Notes: a model not told the origin generated them from the sequence alone. DNA of 46,570 nt from a virus (IMGVR_UViG_3300034121_001926:1-46570); one strand, 5' to 3'; positions 29,984-38,491 are shown, counted from the first letter of the stretch. Program-made: numbers and translations.

Positions 29984-30450
29984 TCCGGTTCTGGATTCAT
30001 GGGGATCACTGCTTTTGGGTCAGATTCACCGTCATCCGAAGGATCTTCGCCGCTGATTGCAATTGCTGCCAATCGCATGAACTCGGCATAGTTGATGATA
30101 TCCATCACCTTTTCCACTTCATCATCTGATAGGCCCAAGCTAGCCTTCAGGATTTCCTTTTGCCCTTCTTCGCATCCAATAACCTTGGCAATCCCATCTG
30201 GCGATGTCACTGGCGTAGGATACGTCAAAGCTGCCTTTCGGGCATCTTTCATGATCTCCTTGACCACTGACTCTGGCATGCCCTTGGTAAGCTCTGCTGC
30301 TTCCTTGTAGGGATCTGGTTCGATATTGCGAATGATCGCTTGCAAACGCCCCTGTGAACGCATCGTCAACTGACGTGCCGTATACGACTTGCCGTTGATT
30401 GTGATGGCAATACCAGCGTTTGCAAGGCGATCAATGTGAAACGTAGCCAT
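29980..30450 (-). CDS. Tail assembly chaperone-like protein
   Basis: A 156-residue helical protein located right after the major tail protein, the expected place for the chaperone that coats the tape measure during tail assembly. It has a short beta start (FHIDRLANAGIAITINGKSYTAR), central helices (EAAELTKGMPESVVKEIMKDAR) and an acidic C-terminus (SGEDPSDDGESDP). Assignment rests on position and general shape rather than on a motif. Confidence 0.68.
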   Translation of the reverse strand: MATFHIDRLANAGIAITINGKSYTARQLTMRSQGRLQAIIRNIEPDPYKEAAELTKGMPESVVKEIMKDARKAALTYPTPVTSPDGIAKVIGCEEGQKEILKASLGLSDDEVEKVMDIINYAEFMRLAAIAISGEDPSDDGESDPKAVIPMNPEPE

Positions 30451-30475
30451 GAGTAGTATCCACCTTTCGAGAGGA

Positions 30476-30495
30476 TTTGGTTATAGCGGTGACAA
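30476..30495. repeat. 20-bp intergenic repeat after the major tail gene
   Basis: TTTGGTTATAGCGGTGACAA occurs here, 7 bp past the major tail protein stop, and identically at 33920-33939, directly past the major capsid stop. In the leftward mRNA it reads TTGTCACCGCTATAACCAAA. No good -35 is in phase with the TATAAC, so a simple sigma-70 promoter is doubtful. Confidence 0.85.
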
Positions 30496-30501
30496 ATGCT
30501 A

Positions 30502-31107
30502 TCAGACGGCAGCAGTACCGTTTTGACCAACAGCAATTGCCATGAGACCGCGAAGTTCAGATTCGCCGGAGAGTTCAATCGAGAAATCGATCTTTACAGC
30601 ATCGTCAGGACTGATCGAGACGTTGCACGACTTCAAAAAGCCGTTATATGGGTTCGACGACTTATAGGCAACACGCAGAGGCATGTCGCCTGGGGAGTTT
30701 GCAGAGACGTTTCCGGTATAGCCAGCAGCATTGTAGTTATGCGCCAGAATGACAACGCCACATGGCTGAGAGAGATACTGCATGATGTTCAGCAGACTAT
30801 CAGTCGTGGAATTGGCTGTTGCAATCGCAGCAGTATCGGTGTTCAAACCCGTGATTTGACTTGAAGCGATATAACCCGTTGCAGAGATCGTGCCGCCCTT
30901 AAGGCCGGGAAGTTTGATCTTCCATCCGGCTTGGCAGTTTGACGGTACTTCGATGGTATCCGTATCAATCGATACAGAGCCTTGCGAAATACAAATGTCA
31001 AAGCTGACGTTTTGCGCGGAACTGTTCGGGTCTTTAAACCAGAGCGTAACCGTTGTTTCACGTCCTAACGCATAGTTGGACGTAGGTGTCTTTCTGTAAG
31101 TCGCCAT
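30502..31107 (-). CDS. Major tail tube protein
   Basis: A 201-residue beta-rich protein (TTVTLWFKDP, VSFDICISQGSVSIDTDTIEV, then GGTISATGYIASSQITG). It sits after the tail completion gene and before the chaperone, as expected for the tube subunit. CTAGGAGAAATGAGCG gives a strong ribosome site, fitting high expression. The C-terminal half contains SFDI-like and SIELSGESELRG strands. Family assignment is by context and fold pattern. Confidence 0.8.
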   Translation of the reverse strand: MATYRKTPTSNYALGRETTVTLWFKDPNSSAQNVSFDICISQGSVSIDTDTIEVPSNCQAGWKIKLPGLKGGTISATGYIASSQITGLNTDTAAIATANSTTDSLLNIMQYLSQPCGVVILAHNYNAAGYTGNVSANSPGDMPLRVAYKSSNPYNGFLKSCNVSISPDDAVKIDFSIELSGESELRGLMAIAVGQNGTAAV

Positions 31108-31119
31108 CGCTCATTTCTC

Positions 31120-31488
31120 CTAGTTTCGGATACGAAACTCTTGTATGGAACTCCAAGGACGATTCCCTGACAGGCCAGGCCTGTCCGAATACTCAAAAGC
31201 CTGATTCATGTACACGCAGTCGAGTATCTTTGCATTTGCAAACTTGTCGAAAGCGTCCAGTCCCTGTTGTCCCAGAGCCTGAGCATCGACTAACTTGTCT
31301 GCCACGATTACCAGATGGATCAGGCTTTCCGTGTATGCAATCGAGTTACTGCTCAACCGCACAGGATTGGACTGAAGCACATTTAAACTGGCATATGGGG
31401 TCAAAGTGCGTTCTGGCACAGAGCCGACATAAATCGGTACCTGTGAAATGCTTTCCCATCGTTGAACCAAATCGCTGAATGGTAGCAT
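31120..31488 (-). CDS. Tail completion / head-tail joining protein
   Basis: A 122-residue protein with the helix-strand start LVQRWESISQ, VPIYVGSVPERTLTPYASL and later LIHLVIVADKLVDAQALGQQGLDAF, a pattern like tail terminator/completion proteins (gpU or gp17-like), which cap the tail tube. It lies between the gp10-like and tail tube genes, the canonical position. Confidence 0.7.
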   Translation of the reverse strand: MLPFSDLVQRWESISQVPIYVGSVPERTLTPYASLNVLQSNPVRLSSNSIAYTESLIHLVIVADKLVDAQALGQQGLDAFDKFANAKILDCVYMNQAFEYSDRPGLSGNRPWSSIQEFRIRN

Positions 31489-31490
31489 CG

Positions 31491-32336
31491 TTAATCCAGT
31501 AAGGCCTTGTTATTTGAGACGTATGGCACTCGCAATGAATGATTGTAGGTCACCGAAAGGCGTGCGCGAAATGCTAAACTTCGTAAATTGGCTGGCAATT
31601 CCCGCATCAACACTTGTTGATATAAAACTTCCATTGCCGATTTGTAGTTTGGCCTTGCCAGTTTCATCAAATAAGGCCGAGGTGGATTCCATCCTCCAAC
31701 ATCAGTATCACGCTGCGGACGACTTCTTCCAACCTTGACGGGTGATGCACCTTTGGTGCCTTTGTCGCGGAACTGCCTGTTCTTATCGCTATGCCAACCC
31801 GTTTCGAGATAGTAGCTGTAATACTCCAGTCTCTGCCGATCAGAGCGATCAGGCGCACTGGGATCAACCTCAATCACCCGTACAATATCCTTTGCCACAT
31901 CGGCCTTGGGATAAGGCTGAATGATCGACTTATCTTTATATGCACGATTCTTGATTTCTTTGTACCAACCGTACTTATCAGGATCGTCTGCCTTAAATCG
32001 CTTGATGGATGCTGGAGACATATCCCTTGGGACTGGGCCGGGGAACTGCCTGCTGGATCGTCCTGCTCGCCAGTGGATAGAGTCTCGTAACGTCCCTGTT
32101 CTACGTGCTGGTGAATCACCTGGCGCGGATGATGGTGGAAAGGGACGAGAAAGCATGCTCTTGACGGCAGAGACGGCAAATGTGGCAACTGCATCCAAGG
32201 CGACCTTGTTGGCTCGGTCAAACTCTTGTTGGCTCATACTCAGCGTTCTACCACCACCCTGAAGCACGCCTTTACCTTTGCCTGTTACCGTGACAGCATT
32301 TTGGCTGAGAAAGCTGAGTGCATCGTTGATACCCAT
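31491..32336 (-). CDS. HK97 gp10-like tail/connector protein
   Basis: A 281-residue protein. The ATG at 32336 is chosen (AGAGGGGTAATC upstream); the frame beyond it to 32561 overlaps the adaptor gene. PARRTGTLRDSIHWRAG and YYLETGWHS are characteristic of the HK97 gp10 / minor tail group, with a final PPRPYLMKLARPNYKSAM helix. It is longer than the usual 120-180 residues because of a central insertion (about 95-170). Confidence 0.75.
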   Translation of the reverse strand: MGINDALSFLSQNAVTVTGKGKGVLQGGGRTLSMSQQEFDRANKVALDAVATFAVSAVKSMLSRPFPPSSAPGDSPARRTGTLRDSIHWRAGRSSRQFPGPVPRDMSPASIKRFKADDPDKYGWYKEIKNRAYKDKSIIQPYPKADVAKDIVRVIEVDPSAPDRSDRQRLEYYSYYLETGWHSDKNRQFRDKGTKGASPVKVGRSRPQRDTDVGGWNPPRPYLMKLARPNYKSAMEVLYQQVLMRELPANLRSLAFRARLSVTYNHSLRVPYVSNNKALLD

Positions 32337-32348
32337 GATTACCCCTCT

Positions 32349-32367
32349 GAGGATCAATTTGATCCTC
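32349..32367. repeat. Dispersed palindrome GAGGATCAATTTGATCCTC
   Basis: A copy of the GGATCAAAATGATCC family with an A-to-T change in the centre. It lies between the adaptor stop (32371) and the gp10-like start (32336), in the mRNA just upstream of the latter's ribosome site. Confidence 0.8.
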
Positions 32368-32370
32368 GTA

Positions 32371-32694
32371 TTAACTTGTTTCCAGTAGGCATTCGATTTC
32401 TGTGTGATGCCCCATTGAGTTGATATCTTTGGCTCGGATGACGTTGTAAATGCTGGCATTAACGTGTATCTGATAACTGGCATCCAAAGGCCATGAGCCG
32501 AGCAGATAAATGATGTGGGTCGCGGCAGAGCCATCCTTGGATAGTTCGCGTTCAACGCCACCAGAAACTGGTCGCACTAGGCAAGCCACTTGATCCTGCT
32601 GAACCCAGGTCTGGTAAACGCCACCAGAAGAGTCTGTTGCCGACTGTAGCGTGAATATGCCAGCAACTTGCTTGAGGAATCGTCTGAGGCTCAT
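32371..32694 (-). CDS. Head-tail adaptor (head closure) protein
   Basis: A 107-residue beta-barrel-like protein (GGVYQTWVQQDQVACLVRPVSG, IIYLLGSWPLDASYQIHV, ASIYNVIRAKDIN), the pattern of SPP1 gp16 / HK97 head closure proteins, which cap the connector after packaging. Its start overlaps the connector stop (ATGA). Confidence 0.72.
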   Translation of the reverse strand: MSLRRFLKQVAGIFTLQSATDSSGGVYQTWVQQDQVACLVRPVSGGVERELSKDGSAATHIIYLLGSWPLDASYQIHVNASIYNVIRAKDINSMGHHTEIECLLETS

Positions 32695-33344
32695 AGTCCA
32701 TTTGCCCCTAGTCGTTTATATGGTGCAATCAACTGTGAGATGACCGAGCCGTTAAAGATGGATAGGCCAACCATCGAATCTGGCGTGCCAAAAGACTCAT
32801 ATGAGTAATCGCCGATCTTTTCGCTCTTCAAATATGGGTCAGTCTGGCTGGCGTTGATCTGTTGCTTGGTCAGCAATGCGGTCGCAAGTTTGATGGAATC
32901 AGGGATAACCTTAAAGCCACCACAGTAAGTGACGACCCGGTGAATCTCTCGACTGGCGTACCATGTCACAATAGGCAAGTTGGATGGAAATAGGTTAACC
33001 ATGCCGTTGGATTTGTCGAGATGGTACGGCGTGTTGCATGAGATCAACGTCTCTTGCATGTTGGTGGCATCATCGTTGCTGACCGGATATGACGAGCATT
33101 CTGCTGGGGAGAGCGAATAAAGCGATATGCTGATGATGTAATCGACTGGATAAAGTTTCAGGTAAAGCCTTGTCAAGCTACCCGTAACGATTCGCTCGGT
33201 GACCTGATCGTAATTAAACTGGCGATTGCAGTATTTTTCGATAGCATCAGATGCTGAGCCGATGTAAATGCTGCGGATAGATGAACTCACCGACGAGAGA
33301 TCGGGAACATATGCCAGCAGTTCTGCGTCTGTGATCAGGCTCAT
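32691..33344 (-). CDS. Head-tail connector protein (gp6/gp15-like)
   Basis: A 217-residue protein starting LITDAELLAYVPDL, then helices IRSIYIGSASDAIEKYCNRQF, a pattern of HK97 gp6-type adaptors that bind under the portal. A central beta insertion (about 60-140) makes it longer than usual. The helical part resumes at PDSIKLATALLTKQQINASQ. Confidence 0.75.
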   Translation of the reverse strand: MSLITDAELLAYVPDLSSVSSSIRSIYIGSASDAIEKYCNRQFNYDQVTERIVTGSLTRLYLKLYPVDYIISISLYSLSPAECSSYPVSNDDATNMQETLISCNTPYHLDKSNGMVNLFPSNLPIVTWYASREIHRVVTYCGGFKVIPDSIKLATALLTKQQINASQTDPYLKSEKIGDYSYESFGTPDSMVGLSIFNGSVISQLIAPYKRLGANGL

Positions 33345-33425
33345 GCTATCTCCAGTCGGGATAAACCAGAAGGACAGGAGGAAATCCTCCCATCCTCCCA
33401 GCGAAAGGTGGAGCGCACCTTTAAA

Positions 33426-33863
33426 TCAGTAGGTGCCTTTGGTTTCGGCAACAGCAAAATCAGGCTGAACAGGTGCTGACAAGAGCGGATTGCTGACAAG
33501 GGCAACACCACCTGTGGTCGTTCCCGTTGCGACTACCCGAAAATACCGCTGGGTTGATAGCGGACGGTTCAGCGAAACGGCAAGGAATTGCCCGGCAGTG
33601 GTTGTTGCTGATGCAGTCAGGTTTGCGCCGGCACCGCTGGTTGGCGATGTCACCGTAGCACTGGTGTAATACCCCGGCTGAACGGTTGTCCAGGTGGATC
33701 CATCAGGCGATGATTGCATGGTCAATGTGGATGCGCCAGCACTATAGCTGACACAGAACAGGACGTTTCGGAAATTCAGCAGATCGATGGAGTTGCTGTT
33801 ACCGGATGTAAACGTCAGGTTACGAACTTGCACATGGCTGGAAATCTGACTAGGAGCATTCAT
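33426..33863 (-). CDS. Probable capsid-associated (decoration-like) protein, 145 aa
   Basis: A beta-rich, Ser/Thr-rich protein (TLTMQSSPDGSTWTTVQPG, FLAVSLNRPLSTQRYFRVVATG), Ig/jelly-roll-like in pattern, immediately downstream of the capsid gene. AAAGAGGTATGACCC precedes the ATG. Its position suggests a head decoration or stabilising protein, though the family is not recognised. The upstream gap contains a hairpin and the shared 20-mer. Confidence 0.6.
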   Translation of the reverse strand: MNAPSQISSHVQVRNLTFTSGNSNSIDLLNFRNVLFCVSYSAGASTLTMQSSPDGSTWTTVQPGYYTSATVTSPTSGAGANLTASATTTAGQFLAVSLNRPLSTQRYFRVVATGTTTGGVALVSNPLLSAPVQPDFAVAETKGTY

Positions 33864-33896
33864 GGGTCATACCTCTTTCGGATTATGTTAAGCCGC

Positions 33897-33939
33897 GAGG
33901 ATCAAAATGATCCTCACGGTTTGGTTATAGCGGTGACAA
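33897..33939 (-). promoter_or_regulatory. Post-capsid regulatory gap: hairpin and 20-mer
   Basis: Right after the capsid stop codon lie the 20-mer (33920-33939) and the dispersed palindrome GAGGATCAAAATGATCCTC (33897-33915), which here extends to a longer CCG...CGG-closed hairpin. There is no T-run. It may stabilise or process the capsid mRNA, or partly end transcription. Confidence 0.6.
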
Positions 33940-35265
33940 TCAAGGCTTGATTTGCAAGAACTTCAGATATTGCTCTTGAATCAGGTCAGAACCCCATCGC
34001 AGACGGAAGAGGTAAACCCGGCGATTGTTGACTGCTTCGATTTCGTTGAGAACACGCATGGTGAGTCCCATACGCTGTGGCATGAACATGCCCTGAAGCG
34101 AGCCGAACAGGATCGGATAGCTGCCAGCGGCAATGTCAGGTGCAAACTGGTTGTAAACGATTGGGAAACCGTCTACGGAATCAGGTACTGGCTCGACGAT
34201 GCCGGGATAGTTTTGTCCCCGTTGGAACAGGTAAACGCCACCCGTTGACTTCATGAGGCTGATCACTTTGGCCGAACTCTGATTCATAATGAACGAGAAG
34301 TTCTTCTGCTCGTACTGAGGCAGGATGTTGAATCGCATGGATTTGACAACATCGGGATCAAGCACGCCAGAAGCAGCGGTTTGCACAGAGCCAGGCGCAC
34401 CTGGGCCGAGCGGCAATCCTGCCGTTGCCCAAACACCCTTGGGTTGACCGATGCCCGTACCGTTGGTCAGGAATTGCTCGTAGTGAAGATCCATCCAGTT
34501 GCCAATTTCTTGGCCCAGATAACCTTCAATTGAGAATCCTGAATCGTCGATCAGGGTATTGGAGAGGGACAGACGACCCATGTATTCATGGATTGGAATC
34601 TGCCATTCACCAAAGGTTGGTACTGCCGACTCAGCTGGATTGCCAGCCTCACCTGTCCACTGCCCTGTGATAGGCGATGTGTAGATGGGATCGTAGTACT
34701 TCGTTCGCAGCATCGTCACACGGTTAGATGTGGTTGAGATCTGACGAACTCGGCCACGCATGCTTGTGGGCGCAGGCTTGCGCTGAATGACCTCAGAGAG
34801 CATATCCGGTGGAACGAAGAACCCGGCACCCTCATCAATGCCCTCAACAAGAGCTTTGAAGGTCGATGGGTAACGGTCGCGAATCTTGTCTTCACCGTAG
34901 TGCAGGAAGGCGCGGAACGCTTTCTTGTATTCTGGTTTGGAGATATTCTTGAACTGCCGATCTGTGAGCGATCCTGGCCCAAAATCCTCGGCTTCACCAT
35001 CGGCTGAAACACGAACGGATCCAGCAGCGCGGCCCGCGCTATAGGGTGTACCAATAGACTTATTGGTTAGATCGGCATAGGAATCGAGTGAAAATGCATC
35101 CACAGATTCTTGCGATTCGATTTGCGACTTAAGGGCTGGCAAGGTGGTCTCAGCAAGATGCTTGAACCGTGCGACATCGTTTTCGTCGCGATTATCCTTG
35201 AGTTTCAGAGCTTCAGCTTCGGCCAGAGCCGACTTGAATTCGGCTTTCAATCGCAGTGTACTCAT
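33940..35265 (-). CDS. Major capsid protein, HK97 fold
   Basis: A 441-residue capsid subunit. The N-terminal ~110 residues are a charged helical delta/scaffold domain (ALAEAEALKLKDNRDENDVARFKHLAE) normally removed by the prohead protease. The HK97 core begins near GAGFFVPPDMLSEVIQRK, with IPIHEYMGRLSLSNTLIDDS, EQFLTNGTGIGQPKGVW and a final LRWGSDLIQEQYLKFLQIKP. Length and order agree with HK97-type capsids having a built-in scaffold. It directly follows the protease gene (6 bp gap). Confidence 0.95.
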   Translation of the reverse strand: MSTLRLKAEFKSALAEAEALKLKDNRDENDVARFKHLAETTLPALKSQIESQESVDAFSLDSYADLTNKSIGTPYSAGRAAGSVRVSADGEAEDFGPGSLTDRQFKNISKPEYKKAFRAFLHYGEDKIRDRYPSTFKALVEGIDEGAGFFVPPDMLSEVIQRKPAPTSMRGRVRQISTTSNRVTMLRTKYYDPIYTSPITGQWTGEAGNPAESAVPTFGEWQIPIHEYMGRLSLSNTLIDDSGFSIEGYLGQEIGNWMDLHYEQFLTNGTGIGQPKGVWATAGLPLGPGAPGSVQTAASGVLDPDVVKSMRFNILPQYEQKNFSFIMNQSSAKVISLMKSTGGVYLFQRGQNYPGIVEPVPDSVDGFPIVYNQFAPDIAAGSYPILFGSLQGMFMPQRMGLTMRVLNEIEAVNNRRVYLFRLRWGSDLIQEQYLKFLQIKP

Positions 35266-35271
35266 CGTTGT

Positions 35272-36030
35272 TTATCCTTCGATAAATGATTTGAAAGAGG
35301 CTAAAGTGACCTCGAAACCTTCCAGCGGATCATTGATCACAGTGATCTCTGACTCTTCTTCCGCTTCTTCTTTGGCTTGAGCGGCAACCACACTGGCTAC
35401 CAAATCCTCTAGCCTCGTTAGTGACGTTTTAATTTCAGTGACCGACTGTTTGATCAGATCTACGTTGCTGGCTGATATCATTCGCCCAGCTTTATAACTG
35501 GTAATCTCTGCGTTTTCGTTGGCGGGTAAAGCTGTTGGGCTGATTTCCAGCAATCTGGCTCGCTTGATCAACCTGGCACCACCCTCAGCACGCACAACTT
35601 CCTCATCCGTTGGGCTATAACCGTTGTCAGTCCAGTATTTCAAAACCTCGTTCTTGGTCTTGAATCGCTTGACCTGAAGCGGCATGATGCCTACTGAGAG
35701 GAACTTGACGACCTCTTCGGAGATGTTTGTGCGAGCCTCTTGAGCAAACGCAGTTGATGAAAACACTGCCTCGACATAGAGACCGCGATCATCCTCGGTT
35801 GCCGTTTTAAATCGGCCAATGGGGTTGGCGTGATTGTGATCTGGGCCACCGACAAAACCTGATTTGAGGAATCGAGGAATATCATCCCTGTAAGCACCCT
35901 TGGCAACGATGTCGCCGTGGAAGTCAAGCGTATGAAAGACGCTGCCATAGCCAGAAAAACCACCTGAGGGGTTATCTGTGGAGCGTTCCAGAATGAGTGA
36001 CTGCTTGTAGACTGCCTCTAGCTCTGGCAT
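35272..36030 (-). CDS. Prohead maturation protease, HK97 type (S78)
   Basis: A 252-residue serine protease that cleaves the capsid delta domain. Catalytic features are the His in GGPDHNHANPIGRF (about 61-74), Ser in VVKFLSVGIMP (about 106-116) and the ISPTALPANENA segment. After residue 180 there is a helical, acidic C-terminus (LTRLEDLVASVVAAQAKEEAEEE). The ATG at 36030 (GGGGTATGTATC upstream) is preferred over 36063. It lies next to the capsid gene but is separated from the portal by about 8.5 kb of fibre genes, which is unusual. Confidence 0.9.
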   Translation of the reverse strand: MPELEAVYKQSLILERSTDNPSGGFSGYGSVFHTLDFHGDIVAKGAYRDDIPRFLKSGFVGGPDHNHANPIGRFKTATEDDRGLYVEAVFSSTAFAQEARTNISEEVVKFLSVGIMPLQVKRFKTKNEVLKYWTDNGYSPTDEEVVRAEGGARLIKRARLLEISPTALPANENAEITSYKAGRMISASNVDLIKQSVTEIKTSLTRLEDLVASVVAAQAKEEAEEESEITVINDPLEGFEVTLASFKSFIEG

Positions 36031-36109
36031 GATACATACCCCATTAGTTATATTCTCATTCAAGAATATCTAGGCATGTTCATGCTACGAAATCTAAATC
36101 CCGAAAAAC

Positions 36110-36904
36110 TTACTTGATTGCTGGTGGCAAGCCCTGTGGATCGGTGATCGTTGCCAACACGCAATAGGCATCAAAAGCAGAACCCTGAACCGTCTTTTCA
36201 GCCGTATTAAAATAGCCGTTCAAGCCCCATTTGGTTGACCAGGAATTGCGAGTCGGAATGAGCCAACCGTATTTGGCTGACCACTTCAAAGCAAAGCCCC
36301 CAGAAACGGCATGATTGTGAACGCCGGGCCTGTTGTTGGGTACACCTTCAGCGTCAAGATTGTTAAATCCGCTATTCACCGGAACTGAAAAGTTGAATGG
36401 CAATCGCATGTGCGAGGCAACGACCATTTCTCGGAACGAGTTCAATCGGCAACCAATCTCAATTTTGTATCGGCCTCGGTTGGCAAGTGCTGCCTTGCTC
36501 AGATTGTTGGGATTGATGGTGCCATACGGAACAAGTGATTCTTCTGCAACGCCCTTTTCTACGAGCAACTGCAACGCTTCCGCAATGCTTGAGCCAACAT
36601 CCCATCCGTTGCACAGAGGCGCGTAAATCGACCAAGCCGACATGGGTTTGTACGGTTGCCCTGCGATCCACCAAGCATCTTCAAAGCTCGACGCCGCTGC
36701 GTGACCGTTGCAAGCACCCCTGCCGTTTTGATCTTTGATGCATACGGGATAGGCCGGATCATTTCGTAGATCGTACTCTTTAATATCTTGGTCAAGCAAA
36801 TCGGGCAGGACAAATTTGGATGCAAGCTTAAGCCCTTCTGGGGCGGGAAAACTGCCCAGGAATCTGGGATCACCGTTGGGTACTATCCATACATCAAGGC
36901 TCAT
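36110..36904 (-). CDS. Papain-like (C1A) cysteine peptidase
   Basis: A 264-residue protein with all papain landmarks: Q59 and C65 in KDQNGRGACNGHAAASS, H198 in GVHNHAVSGG and N220 in TRNSWSTKWGLNGYF. No propeptide or signal peptide is visible. It follows a gene with a signal peptide and a run of small membrane proteins, and precedes the prohead protease. Possible roles are lysis, cleavage of host surface proteins, or virion maturation. Papain-type enzymes are rare in phage late operons. No standard lysozyme or amidase gene is seen elsewhere. Confidence 0.88.
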   Translation of the reverse strand: MSLDVWIVPNGDPRFLGSFPAPEGLKLASKFVLPDLLDQDIKEYDLRNDPAYPVCIKDQNGRGACNGHAAASSFEDAWWIAGQPYKPMSAWSIYAPLCNGWDVGSSIAEALQLLVEKGVAEESLVPYGTINPNNLSKAALANRGRYKIEIGCRLNSFREMVVASHMRLPFNFSVPVNSGFNNLDAEGVPNNRPGVHNHAVSGGFALKWSAKYGWLIPTRNSWSTKWGLNGYFNTAEKTVQGSAFDAYCVLATITDPQGLPPAIK

Positions 36905-37428
36905 TTGAGTACCTCGGCAATCTTTAGAATATCGTCAAGCGTCTGCGGATTGATCGACTTCAACGTGTTTCCCGTTTCGCCCTGAATGATCACGCAAGGC
37001 ATGCCTGTCTGCCCAACGATAGTCTGAAAGCCGAGTGTGCTTATGTCCGCTTCCTCGCTTGTGTACGACCTGAACTGGATCCCTCGATCTGACAATGCCT
37101 TTCGCAATTTTGCATCGGTTCGCCATGCTTGCTGCTCCGGCTTATTGGCATCCACAATCACGCTGAACCACTTGGCACCAACTATTGGAACTGGCTTGTT
37201 TTCGTCAGGAATCGGTGGAGGAACTGGCGCAGGCGATGGATCATCGCCTGAACGCACAATAATGACATTGCCGCTTAACTTGCCTATGAAGTAGGTATTC
37301 CCAGCGTCAGAGAACGTCCAACTAGGCTCTGATAAAACTGGCAAAGATCGACTCTGAATGTTCCCCAAATCCATCGGGGAGGCACCCATAGCCAGAACCA
37401 GCGCAAGAAAAGCGGCAACGATTTTCAT
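36901..37428 (-). CDS. Secreted protein with thioredoxin-like C-terminus, 175 aa
   Basis: The ATG at 37428 gives a clear signal peptide (MKIVAAFLALVLAMGASP). After a short beta region and a proline-rich linker (SPAPVPPPIPDENKP), the C-terminal ~100 residues look like a thioredoxin-type alpha/beta fold (KWFSVIVDANKPEQQAW ... VGQTGMPCVIIQG ... DDILKIAEVL), but there is no CxxC. Start and stop overlap its neighbours by 4 bp. Export suggests an action in the envelope with the adjacent papain-like peptidase. Confidence 0.72.
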   Translation of the reverse strand: MKIVAAFLALVLAMGASPMDLGNIQSRSLPVLSEPSWTFSDAGNTYFIGKLSGNVIIVRSGDDPSPAPVPPPIPDENKPVPIVGAKWFSVIVDANKPEQQAWRTDAKLRKALSDRGIQFRSYTSEEADISTLGFQTIVGQTGMPCVIIQGETGNTLKSINPQTLDDILKIAEVLK

Positions 37429-37616
37429 TTGGATCCCGTATCCCATTGAACAGACTTAAGCTGCTGCTGTATGGCACCCTCACGCTGAAGCATTGCTGAT
37501 TTGACGCTGGATTCGTCGATGTTCACCATCTCGCCATTGGCAAGCCGGGTTAGTAAATCACGAATCACTTCGACGATAATCGGCGATAGCAACCGGATGA
37601 TGATGGCTGAGATCAT
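37425..37616 (-). CDS. Small amphipathic/membrane-associated protein, 63 aa
   Basis: The N-terminal 22 residues (MISAIIIRLLSPIIVEVIRDLL) are hydrophobic with a few charges and could insert into or lie on the membrane. The remainder is hydrophilic. It is coupled to both neighbours by 4-bp overlaps. It may belong to a lysis set, but no holin family is recognised. Confidence 0.6.
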   Translation of the reverse strand: MISAIIIRLLSPIIVEVIRDLLTRLANGEMVNIDESSVKSAMLQREGAIQQQLKSVQWDTGSK

Positions 37617-37855
37617 TGGGTATCCTTGACAGGCTGAAGATAAATTACCCTTGGCCCGAATAGCCTTGGCTTAGCGATTAACACTCTTGGTGGTCGCTGC
37701 TTCCCATTGATAGGGCGTGGAGGCAGGAATTGAGCCTTGACCTCTTTTTGCTCGACTGTGGTGGTTGTCGTGGCAACCATTAAGGGATCCTTAACAGTTG
37801 GGCATTGGCCTGTCTGGCATGACTGAACGGTATAGATCAGGTACTCAGCGAACAA
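37613..37855 (-). CDS. Hypothetical protein with TTG start, 80 aa
   Basis: The start codon is TTG at 37855, supported by AAGGTGATC just upstream. An N-terminal SCQTGQC pair, then TTTTT, then a basic proline-rich half (FLPPRPINGKQRPPRVLIAKPR). Unknown function; its position within the small membrane-protein run hints at envelope or lysis involvement. Confidence 0.55.
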   Translation of the reverse strand: MFAEYLIYTVQSCQTGQCPTVKDPLMVATTTTTVEQKEVKAQFLPPRPINGKQRPPRVLIAKPRLFGPRVIYLQPVKDTQ

Positions 37856-37922
37856 AGATCACCTTGCCTCTCTTGGGAATGAACATCTATTCAGCATATT
37901 GTTGGCATCAACAACATGGTCT

Positions 37923-38234
37923 TTAAGTAGCCGACCTTTCGTCTCCCGACGATGGGCCGGATCGGCGGCGCGGTTGCACCTCAAGTTGCGCGATTTTTAA
38001 CTCGTTTTCGAGTTTCTTTTCGCGGTACTTATTGATTGACCACCAGTGGAGTATGCCTATACCTGCGGCAATTAAGCCCGGCAGAGCATCGATCAGGTGG
38101 TGAGCAAGGCTCATGGAAGGCTTGACAGGTTCAGAAACAGCACTAGCAATTTCAACAGCGGAAAGGAGCATCCACATCGGTGCCGCGAGCCAGCCGAGAT
38201 CTTGCAGTTGATGTTCTTCACCTGTCATGCTCAT
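37923..38234 (-). CDS. Two-span membrane protein with basic tail (holin-like), 103 aa
   Basis: Two hydrophobic segments (LGWLAAPMWMLLSAVEIASAV and LIDALPGLIAAGIGILHWW) are followed by a strongly charged, basic C-terminus (KYREKKLENELK ... RRRSG), the layout of class II holins. An in-frame ATG also occurs at 38228, which could give a two-start holin/antiholin pair. Coupled by ATGA to the next upstream gene. The holin role is inferred from topology. Confidence 0.6.
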   Translation of the reverse strand: MSMTGEEHQLQDLGWLAAPMWMLLSAVEIASAVSEPVKPSMSLAHHLIDALPGLIAAGIGILHWWSINKYREKKLENELKIAQLEVQPRRRSGPSSGDERSAT

Positions 38235-38491
38235 TCGCCTTCATGTAGATATTTTGATCCGACTTGGCGAGCCTTCAGCATGGCAGCAACCATAGAGGCT
38301 ATCGAGATGACAAGTGCTGCTTTAGGCCCAACGTAAATCGCATTCGCGTTATCAAGTATAACGGTCAGCACTGTTAGCGCGAAAGCAGAAAAGCTGCCAA
38401 CACCAAATGCTTTTAGCAAGGTATTGCTCAACTCTTGAATATTCAGGTATCCCTCAACCGATGGCAAGCCCTTCAAGTCGTCGTCACTCAT
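38231..38491 (-). CDS. Two-span membrane protein, 86 aa
   Basis: Two hydrophobic helices (FSAFALTVLTVIL and ALVISIASMVAAML) are joined by a short loop, with an acidic N-terminus (SDDDLKG) and a charged end. It is another holin-type topology right next to the 103-aa membrane protein; together they could be a holin/antiholin pair. Family unknown. Confidence 0.6.
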   Translation of the reverse strand: MSDDDLKGLPSVEGYLNIQELSNTLLKAFGVGSFSAFALTVLTVILDNANAIYVGPKAALVISIASMVAAMLKARQVGSKYLHEGE

